Below, piece after piece: positions 37,373 through 47,986 of a DNA stretch of 64,000 nt. The DNA is from Paragordius varius. Taxonomy: Eukaryota > Nematomorpha. Location of the stretch: NCBI GenBank assembly GCA_964247055.1, contig OZ176051.1, positions 1,674,001 to 1,738,000 on the forward strand, given 5' to 3'. Each line of letters begins with the position of its first letter. The first letter of the stretch is position 1. Made by a program: the position numbers and the translations under genes. The notes under the pieces are model-generated. The model saw only the letters and a program-made list of their open reading frames with translations. It was not told the DNA's origin and ran no database searches.

Positions 37373-38969
37373 AAACAAATTACTGTTTCGAAAGTTGTTT
37401 TGATTAAAATTTAATTACCAAACCCTGTTCTCCCATATTATCTAAAAAACCTTAGAATTTTTACTTTGAAGAGTTCCGAATTCAGAAGCCCCAAAACACG
37501 ATTGGAACGAACATCTCATAATAAATTGTTATAAAATATTTGTTGGTATATTGTGAATAAGAAGATTTTCAAAGTTAATTATATATATTTGTTCAACCAT
37601 AATATACATTTAGTTTGTTGTTTTCACAAATTGATGAGGATTTTTCAAGATTCATTAATAATATTTTTATATGATGCACCTAAAACGTTAAGGAAAGTAT
37701 ATTTTTTGGCCCAATGCTAAGCATGTTATAAGATATTTAAATTTTAAATCGCCTTGGGGTATAAAACTACCAAAAAGGTCTGAACTGTTATAATGTGTTT
37801 TTGAAAAATTTAACAGAAAAGGAACCTGATGATAGAAATGTTTAACATTAACGAATTATGTATAAAAAGTATTTATACCAATTAGGGTCTTTATAGTAGA
37901 AGTAGACTTCAACTGCTATATTTTATTTAAAATCTATTTTGAAAAAAAAAATTTAGCCTAGATTTAAAATTTATATCATCCAATTTCATTTTCATGTATA
38001 TTTTAAAGAATTTGACTATTTTAGAAGGACGAAAAAATTTGAGACTTTCGGAGTACACATCTAAAAATAAAAGTTTAATTAAAATATTGCTTTTTATGCT
38101 TAGTTTATGATATATTTTATGATATTAATTGGAATGAACCATATTAGCTATCTCCAAAATATTTTTATTTTATCGCAAGTTTTGCCATTTTTTAACATGG
38201 TCCAGTTACTCATATTGATACATTTTCCTACAAGAATGTATATATTGACAGGAATTTTTTTATTCTCCCCTGATTTTGAACGCAGTGTATAAAATATATT
38301 AATGCAATAAACATATAATATACATTTTTTAATCTTATATATCTAAAATTACACAATGATTTTATAGAATAGAGGCAGGATTTACTATTGATTATCTGTG
38401 ATTCGGTCCGTCACTCGCAATACTTCTCTAAATTTCCTGAAAGTAAGCCTTTTTTCCAGAATTGCGGTTTAAAAGGTATAGCACATCCATCCTACACAAT
38501 AATTTACATTATGCACACCCTCTCCCATGGTAAATGGTTCCAATATAAAACTCTTTTAATTATTTTGCCAGAATTTTATTGCGAGCATGTTGAATTGTTT
38601 CCTATATAATCTTTAAAATGAGCCACAAAAATATATAGCCCCATCAACCTTTGTAATTTACATTTTTAGTTACTTTTGTTTGGAGGTTAGTTTTATATTA
38701 ATTTAATTCATGGCACAATTACATTTTAAAGTAATGTGAACAGATATTTTAAACCCTGACGCAGTAAATTTATTCTCTTTGATTACAAGGATTTAATTAA
38801 TATAACACTTTATAGTATTATGTAGGCTGAATCAGTATGTTTTAGAATGATATGATGTAATATCAGCAAATTAATAATAAATTTATTAATGAATTTTAGT
38901 TAGATTCCTCTAACTTCTTCAGATCATAAAAATAAAATTAAAATAAAGATACAAAATAAAATTATAAAA
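37373..38969. other. Right-arm segment with dispersed repeats
   Basis: Includes the 'ccaaaacacgattggaacga' repeat (37,490-37,570; relatives at 12.5 and 61.3 kb), a partial R3 arm near 37,850 and a reverse R2 piece (38,030-38,300). The open frames at 38,107 and 38,388 show no family features. No gene called. Confidence 0.5.
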
Positions 38970-40173
38970 TCCATATATTTATAAAAATGGAAAATGCTGG
39001 CTTTGTGATCTGGTACAGGAAAACCGGTAGACCCATTCGAATCCAAACTTTGAAAAAATATAATCATTAATGAATGCCCCGACAATAGCTTCGCCCTTTT
39101 TTGAAATAGGCCCCCACGGGCCCACCCCGTAAAAACGGGTTTATTTGAAAACAGAAGTCCACAAAAATCGTGTCTTTGAGACAATTTTCCGAATAACGTG
39201 TTGGACCATTCAATTTCAAATATGATTTTTATTTACCTATTTTCGATTGCGCCGAACATAGTCGACACACTTTTTTAATTTAGGCCCTCTTTTTACCCGC
39301 TCCCCCCGTAAAATGCCATTTTTTGCAAAAACAAAGTCCACAAAAATAATTTTTTAAATCTATTTTTCGCCCTAGGTATGAGACCGTAAAAATTCAATAT
39401 GGATTCCACGTATTCCCTGTTAAAAGGCAATAATTTTAGTCAGGCGTTTCTTTGATGATAGCTGCTGGGTAAGGAGCTACCCGCTAAAAACTGATTCCTC
39501 ATGTAACATTGTGATCTGTTTCTTAAAACCGGTGAACCCAATCAAATCCAAATATCGAAAAAATATAATCATAAATAAATGTACCATCAATAGCTTCGCC
39601 CTTTTTTGGAATTAGGTCCCCAGTTCGGGCCCACCCCGTGTGAAAAATGGGTTAAGTCAGCTTTTTGGAGAACGTGTTGGACCATTCAATTTCAAATATG
39701 ATTTTTGTTTACTTATATTTGATCTCGCGAACATAGTCGACTCACTTTTTTGATTTAGGCCCTCTTTTTACCCGCTACCCCCTAAAATGCATTTTTTTCA
39801 AAAAAAAACAAAGTCCACAAAAATAATTTTTGGATTGTATTTTTTTGCCCAAGGTATGAGACTGTAAAAATTCGATAAGGATTTTTCGTATTCCCTGTTA
39901 AAAGGCAAAAATTTTAGTCAGGCGTTTCTTTGAGCTGCTGAGTAAGGATTTTCTATCATATGTATAAATATTTTTTTAAATCTATTTTTCCCCCAAGTAA
40001 ACAATAAATGTATGAATGCACCGTTGTAAAATTCCTATGAGATCATAGCTATTAAATAATGTTTCGAAATAATCCACATATGTGGATCATTTTATTGTCC
40101 CTTATTTCAAATAACCCCCCCAGAAGTCCGAAGGACTTCCTCGGGCTGCGTAGCAGCACGAGATTTACGCTAG
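38970..40173 (+). mobile_element. Non-autonomous Helitron, copy B (right arm)
   Basis: Begins TCCATATATTTATAAAAATG and ends TTTACGCTAG, with the hairpin 'ctcgggctgcgtagcagcac' 11 bases before the end. It is flanked by A and T. 1,204 bp, non-coding, with an internal approximate duplication (39,050-39,480 and 39,560-39,950). It mirrors copy C of the left arm. Confidence 0.85.
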
Positions 40174-40177
40174 TATT

Positions 40178-40375
40178 TTATAAAAATAAAGATGTATATT
40201 TATTTATGAAAAATTCCGATACTGGGTTGATGTGATTAATATCTTTTTGTCTGTTTATTAATTTATCTTCATTATTTATATAATAACTTTCTTTTAATGA
40301 TCTTTTAGTATTATTTTCTTCTTTATCTAAAATCTCAACGTTATCCCAATCAATTTTGTGTATTAATAAAGACAT
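40178..40375 (-). mobile_element. Penelope-like element fragment (C-terminal region)
   Basis: The 65-codon frame contains IHKIDWDNVEILDKEENNTK followed by RSLKESYYI...NRQKDI. This matches the conserved stretch after the GIY-YIG endonuclease in Penelope-like and related retroelements ('H.fdW..v.iLd.E.n..kR...E...I'). It is an isolated broken fragment directly beside the Helitron end. Family assignment is from memory of the motif. Confidence 0.5.
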
Positions 40376-40959
40376 GAAAAATTAAAATGATAATAATTGA
40401 TAAAAAAATTATTTCTTATGTCGGTGTGTGGATTGTGAGCCAAAATTAAAAATAAGACTAAAATTTGTTTATTCAGAAAAAATAAATAAGAAAAAGAGGC
40501 AAATAGGAATTATGAAACATATTTCCCACCTAATGACAATTTACGTAAAAAATCTTAATTTATTACTAAGAAAAAAAAGGTTATATCAAAATCATATGCC
40601 ATACACAGTGTCCACAAAAAAATCCTGATGAAATATATATATATATATATATTCTGAGAGAAAAGGTATCAGGATTATTTTGGTGGTTTTGGTTTTGTCT
40701 CTTACGCGTGCTTCAAAAGGTTATTCACATTTTTGTGGTAACTGCTCGGTATCAATGGCATAATTTGCGCACATTATGCTAAATAATATATTTTTTGGCA
40801 AGTGCTTTATTCCAAAAAATATCACTAAAATATCATAAACTACATATAAAAAACAAAACAAAATTTTTATAAAATTTAATTTTTAGATGTGAGTTTCGAC
40901 CAAACTTTTTCGCCCTTCTTCAATAATCGCAAAACACGAGATTGCACGATTTTATTTAT
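40376..40959. repeat. Right-only block with R2 repeat
   Basis: 40,600-40,950 is a well-preserved R2 copy: 'cacagtgtccacaaaaaaat', the TA run, the stem 'atcctgat'/'atcaggat' and 'agatgtgagtttcgac'. The left arm has no counterpart. 40,376-40,599 shows nothing recognisable. Confidence 0.55.
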
Positions 40960-41867
40960 ATGATAAATTTGGACATCAAAAAAAGATATTTTGAAAATAT
41001 TAAAAAATTAAAATATCGTCTATGAGTTTTACCGTGTTTTGGAACAATGGAACAGTAAATAACGTTCTGGAATATTATTAAAACACTTTCATTATATAAT
41101 TTAAAACTGAACATTTCCATGGCTTTAGAATTTTTTAGCTTAAAGGTTGGTTTGTTTTCAAATTTTGATGATTTATGTAAAAAACACAATTAATATTTAA
41201 AACGGAAAAGACATCGCATATTTTAATTAAAATTCTGAGGTGATAGCAGTGATCAGCATTATCGAATTATATAGAAATACTGTTTTTGCTATATCTTAGC
41301 AAATATCCATCTGAAAAATCCATTTTAATGTCAAAGAGATATTTAATTTCATCGCGTAATCTTGGCACAGGCATCTTTATGTAAAACAACATAACTAGCC
41401 CATTTTAGAAGGGCGAAAAATATGGAACTCTCAGAGACTACATCTAAAAATTAAAATCATAGAAAAATATTGTTTAGCTTGTTATGTTAATATGAATAAT
41501 TTGAAATAAAGCATTTGGCTTTTACTCAAAAAAATAGTAATCCAAATGTGTGTAAATTTTGTTATTTTCTGATATGGCAATAAGGTGTAAATAGCCTTCT
41601 TAAGGGCCAAAAAACTAATAGAACCAAGTCAATCCCAATATATTTTCCTTTAAGAATTATATATTTTTATCCCGAATTTGGACGCAGTTATATATATCAA
41701 TTTTAAAAATAATATGTTACTGAAATATCAATTTAAAATATCATTTTTAGAATTATGATTGAAGTAAACTTTAACATAACCTAAATTAACTGAATTCAAA
41801 ATATGATCAATTCACTGAAATACCATAAATTAATTATGTCTTAGTTTTTTATTTCGAAGTCTCTTTT

Positions 41868-42925
41868 GCGTAGCCCTGGAAAAGACCATTAGCCTAAATC
41901 TTGCGGTGGAGTCTGAGATTTATAGTTCCGCCAGTACGCGTATGGCTGCATTCATAAACGTAACTACAAACCCCAATTCCATATACATTTCGAGCAGAAA
42001 ATAAAACATTATCCAAAAAAAGATCAATCTTATACCGCAAAATAAACTATTTAATTTTTTACAAATTGTTAGAATGCACAACATTTTTAGTACAAATAAA
42101 AATAATTTTTTTCGTAAACTACTGTACTTAACCGCCAACGAAGGTGGTTATAGTAGCAAAACATGCGCGCATTTTATAGTTTTTAACAAGCGTCATATAT
42201 GCATATTTTTGAAGAATAGCAGAAAGGGCAAAAAAACATTTTTGAGATATAAACTCATAGCATTTATTGAAGTTTTTCAAACTCAGTGCCACGTATGTTA
42301 TATAATAATTAATTTTTATCAAATATTGAGCCAAAATTTTTAAGGTGATGAAACTATTCGCTCTTAAATCGTTATTTTACCACAATTAGCATAATGATTT
42401 CGGGTTACACATAATAATTATAAACTATTTCTTAATTATTTGTAATAGTTGTAATTATATTTCGCGTACTTTTTTCGATCGGTAAAATATCTGTCCCGGT
42501 GTCCACCATAAATCCCGGTGAATATCCTTCCAAGCTGTGTTATGCTACTTATTTTGTTGGGAATCCATTTGCAAATATAATGGGATATTTACACAATATA
42601 ACTATTTTTTTAATTGATTTCTAACATTACATTTGAGATTAATTTATGATAAAAAACTCTTTACGAGTTTTAATGGTGTAACCTTTAGCGTTTATTATTT
42701 AATGTCAAACGAAGATTTGATTTTTTATTATTTATTTTAAGATAATTTCGTCTATCATTTTTTTGAGCCTTCTCGGAATTGATAAATTTAGCATATTTTT
42801 ACATGCATTTAGTAGAGTTTTCCCAAAAATTTTATCCTCTTTTGTATCCACCCTTAAAGTTAAATTAACCAAAAAATTGGCTGATTAAATCCATTGCAAC
42901 TTATTTACTTTTTAGTGTTAGCTCC
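41868..42925. other. Region between palindrome edge and ANKLE2
   Basis: 41,868-42,090 is shared with the palindrome spacer (25,520-25,720). The remainder is AT-rich. Short open frames at 41,920-42,343 overlap on both strands and lack family features. Missing 5' exons of ANKLE2 could lie here, but I could not identify any. Confidence 0.45.
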
Positions 42926-45900
42926 ATGAGTAAAAAATACTATGCGGTACTTGATGCCGAGACGCAAGGTTGTGTCCTTTTTTTATTTTTAGAATCTTTT
43001 ATTTTTGATTCTATAGAAAATGCAAACACTGCTATAAAAAATAAACAATCCGCACGTTTTAAGATTTTTCCTGATAAAATATCCGCTCAACAACATATCA
43101 GCATTTTTTCAAGCTTAGTTTATAATGAAACTATAGAAGGGCCTAAAAGTATCATAGGTATATAAATTCATTAATATTAGGAGAAAAGCCTTTACCTTTT
43201 AAATCACCTTCGGTGTCTGAATTTAGTGCTTTTAAACAATATTTTAACAAAGGTGAAATTGATAAATGTTTGGAAATGATTAATGATAACCCCCGATATT
43301 TGATATCCTATGGAGATACTCCAGTTATAATGCAAGTTATTAATAATCATTCTTAACTAAGTTTTTTTTCTATTAAAGAATATGTTTGGATTAATATAGT
43401 TAAGATAATATTTGTTTTTAATTTGATTGAAAAATATTTATATAGGTAACGTATATAAATTAATTATTCAAATATAGTGTTAAAGGTTAAAATTTTATGC
43501 TTTTTTGGGATAACTACCCCAGAGTAGAAAATATAACAATATATTAATTATTATATATATATATATATATTAAACCCTAAATATATCGTAAATATATAAT
43601 AAAATTTAAATGTTTTATTGTAGTTGGCTCATTATCTCCAAAACCCTAAAATTACAATCATTAAACGATAATAACCTATAAAAGTATGACCTAATTTGAA
43701 AAATAAAAAAATTTTTATGATGATAAGCATGTAGTTTATAGGCTTTTTATAAAAATATTTTTTATATTAGGTCTAACACAAATGGCTTCACGCCGCAGAA
43801 AATATATGGCGTTTATTATCATTTAATTAGGTTTGGATCATTTAACTGTCAAATGCAAACATTATACAATAAATCTAGTGGCGTTAGCATTTCGACAGAT
43901 TTTTTCATAAAATTTGTTTAAAATACTAATTTTTGCAAATTCAGATCTCTAATAGATTGGTTTATTAATTGTATATGTAGGAAGGTGCTCGTTACCACAT
44001 TCTACATTTATGTGCTCGGAATTGTAAGGCTTTTTCCGCTCTCCTATGTGCTAGCATAATTGACTTCTTGGGAAATGACGCCTTTTATGCCAAACTTTAT
44101 CCGGAGGATTCGTTGGAAAGTTTAGAGAGACGCAAAATGTTTCTCACTGATTTATATCTTAACAATCCTGACAAAATTGTATGTATTATCGAATAATAAT
44201 TATATAGAGTATGCATTTTAAGGCTGGCTTATTCACACTATAATTGGTCAATTGGCAACACAGCAGTGTATGGAAAAAAAACAAAATGTAGACTTACATT
44301 ACTTTGTTTATTTTATTTAACAACATTTGGTTATTTTTATTCTGTTGTGTTGCCAATCAACCAGAGTGAATAAACCAGCATTCCAATGTAAATTGTATAT
44401 AGTGTTTAATATTAAAAATGCTTTTAAATATGAATTTTTCATTCTTTTTTAGTTGTGTGAAACACCCTTACATATGGCCTCAAAATTTGGAAATGTGAGC
44501 ATAGCTAAATTGCTAATACAACATCCCTTAATCGATAAAACATGCCTTAATATTAATGGCCAAAATTGTCAACAGGTTTACTTTGGCATTCTTAATAATT
44601 TCAATTGTTTTATATTTTCTTATATTCTTAAATGTTTTGTTATTTTCATTATTCTAGATAAAGTTCCATAAGTTAATAAATGTGTAAAAAATGCAAGTCA
44701 CATATTTTATATTTTTTCGATTGTATTAAAAGTAAAATTTGGACTTACACATTAAGTTTGAAATATTTTTTTTATAAACAAAAGAAAATATCATTAACAC
44801 ATTGAAATGATAAACCACAAAATTACTTAAAGATAAAAGGTGTGTTTTTTAAAAAAGAAATTCATAAAATATGAAAAAATTGGTTTACTCTATCGCTAAA
44901 AAACAAAAACTGAAGTCAATTCATATATAAAAAATAGCTAAAAATTTGGCACATTAATATCATATAGTAAAAAACATTGATATATCTCACATATAGTTTT
45001 CATTTATTATGAAAATTAGATAATAAAATTAAAAGTAAATATAAATCTTTGTAATAATATTCCTAAAGTTTATTGTTAAAAATTAAATAAAACTATTTGT
45101 TGATTGTATAATGTTTAGTTTTTTTGCACAGACTCGGTATTTTCAAATTAAAATATGGAAAAAATATTATTCATTATTTATAAATTAAAAATAAGCTTTA
45201 CGTTTTAATAAAAATACTTCATTTTATTAAATGAAAGAATATTTCCAAAATTTTTATTCATAAAAATACCGTGTGAATGCAAAAATTAATTTTAAATAAA
45301 ATATTATTTTCAATTTTTATATATTGAATTTTTGGTAAAGTGCCATATATTATAATACAGAAAAATCAGCGAAAATGGCTATTTTACATTTTATATTTTG
45401 CTACAAATAGAATAAAAACATTATTAATGGCTGAAAAAATTAAATTTACCTACTATATAAAATGGGATTCATGTATTATTAACAACTTAAGCAGTTAAAT
45501 TTATTAAGGTAATATAATATGCTCTAAATCATAGAAAAATACCACAAAAAAAGCCCGCACAAAGCTTAACACACTTATAAAACAGTTTACCGTCATTCAG
45601 TGGCATTCAATAAATATAAGTTTACCATAATTAAATAAATTTAAAAATTATCAACTTTGACACAAAATTTGACAGACTATTGCTATTGTATATTTTAATA
45701 TAATTTTTGGATTGAAGTATTAAGATTTGTTGTATTTATAAAATTTGTAATTTAAGTTATTATAAATATTTAATTATGTAATATTAAAGTATACAACCCT
45801 GTTATATTTATAACTTTTAAATATTAATCGTTAAAATAACGCCCCTTTAAGATATCGTTTTTAAAATTATATATTAAATTTTCAATATATGTAATAATTC

Positions 45901-47949
45901 ACGAAAACTATTAAAATAAAAAAGGATTTTTATTAGTTTTATGTGGTAAATCAATATTGGATGTTTTTTTTAATTAAAAACACTTGGGCTCTTAAAAAAT
46001 CACTTATATCTGTAGCTTTTCTAAAATATCCCGTTTCAAACTTTTTTAGTATTTTTTGTTTACTTATAAATTATTAGGTTGTTTGTGAACGATATCACGG
46101 AGTCAATAAAGAACTTATTTCAAAACAGCTAAGTGTTATGTTTGAAGGTAGGTGTTTCAGTTTTATTATTTGAACATTTTGTAGATCCCTATTACGTTCC
46201 TGTAATAAGACCCAAACTTTCGAAATCATCGGGCGATGCTCTGTTAACGCCATACGTTGGGAAACCCTTTATGCCCAATTCGATTGGTAGACATTCTATT
46301 TTGATCAATAGCAATATATAGTTTGGAATTATTGACACAAAATATATTAAAGACTAATATTTTTCTTATTAAAAAAACTCTGTTTTTCGGTTGATTTTCT
46401 CTACGTAACCAAAATGTTAATGTGTTACCAATTTACATATCTAACTATGCCTTTGTTCGCAACGATAGTTTTAATTTAAATAATCATGGTTGATTATGGT
46501 TATTTTATGAAAAATACTACTAGTCTTTTACTATTTTGTGTTTTGTCCACATATAATATAATTTTTATTTTTACATGTCTATATTAGAGCATCAATTGGA
46601 TTGGGAAGAAATTGATGCGTTGGCTGGCCCTATGTCATTGGAAAAGGCCGACTCCTTCTATCATGTTTGGCGTTCGCACACAAAGAGAAAACATTTGAAA
46701 AAAGTTATGCAACGCAAAAACGTTTTACCAAATAAAACATTGAATGATAGCAACCACCATGATAAATTTAACAATTTAAACATTAGCTTAAACAATGAAG
46801 GTGTATATATAATAGTTTATACCAAATTTCAAAATGTAGTTTTTTTATTTTTTTGGCCAGAGAAAGTCATCAGCTGTGTAAGAATCCGATAAAATTTTGT
46901 GTCAAATCCTAAAATTGATTTTAAACAGTAAGCCGTTATTGAATGTAAATATTATTAGTCCTACACTTTTTGCGTTTTGTCTTTTTAGTTTTTATTTTAT
47001 TCATATATCATCCAAACTTTTATTTGATAGCCGATGTTTTTTTGCGCGACGTTGAGAAGGGTTTGGAAAGGGTCGGAAGACGCTTAGCCCGCTTAGAGAA
47101 TGTCGGATGGAAAGAAAAATGGAAATTTCTTCAAAAACACCCCGCAAATTTGACCACAAAATCTTCTTTTTTTAAAGTTAAAGGTTTATTTTTGCTTATA
47201 ATATGATGGATATATATTAATATTACTCCCTACATGCTTTATATGCCTTTTGTAAACCAGCCTCAACGCTTATTTATTTATTAACAATTTTATATAAAAA
47301 TATTTTTTTAGGACTAAATCTGGATTTTTTTTAAAAAATATAATCTAAATTGCATAAGTGATATACATCTAAAGCAAATATATTAAAATCATTTTGGCTA
47401 AAAACAAGGAACACTAAAAAAACAAATTTAACTTAAGATTATGCTACTATGCAACTTTTTTATTTTTAAAATGCTTAAAAATAAATTTAAAGCAGTTTTT
47501 AATGTTAAAATGAAAAGTTCTGAGTGTGGTTTGAAAATTTGGGTTTCATTGAAAAAGATAATATTTAAATAAAGTATTGTTATGTTTTTTATTTTGATTC
47601 AGATGAAGATATACAGAATTTTTTGATATCGCTCTGGCTTTTTTATAGATGAAATGTTCTAATAAGTTGTTTTCGCAAGGAATTTTTATCCATGGTTTCG
47701 GAGCTTTGTCCAATATATTTGCCAATTTTTGAACTCAAGATAAATTTGTCATATATTTTTTTGCAAGACATCATAAAATAAATATTTTATTTACTGGAAT
47801 TTTACTATAGGTGATCCAGCCGCCACGAAAAATAGCAGTAGGGCTTTGTTGGAGAACTATTAAAATCCAGCAAAATCCAATATTTAAACCTATCATTGCA
47901 GATATAACATAAATTGATAAATTAAATAAAAAAATTTATTTAGAAATTA

Positions 47950-47986
<37 letters not shown>

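Larger units (their letters stand above)
26228..41867 (-). repeat. Right arm of ~31 kb inverted repeat
   Basis: Reverse-complement partner of 10,694-22,983, about 3.3 kb longer. Right-only material includes one more nested R1 (36,237-36,813), a longer Helitron copy, and a 780-bp block at about 40,178-40,960 holding a Penelope-like fragment and an R2 copy. Outside 41,867 the match to the left side stops. Confidence 0.88.

Noticed and set aside
42074-42343. Overlapping open frames on both strands upstream of ANKLE2
   Set aside because: Low-complexity, overlapping on opposite strands, and no recognisable domain.
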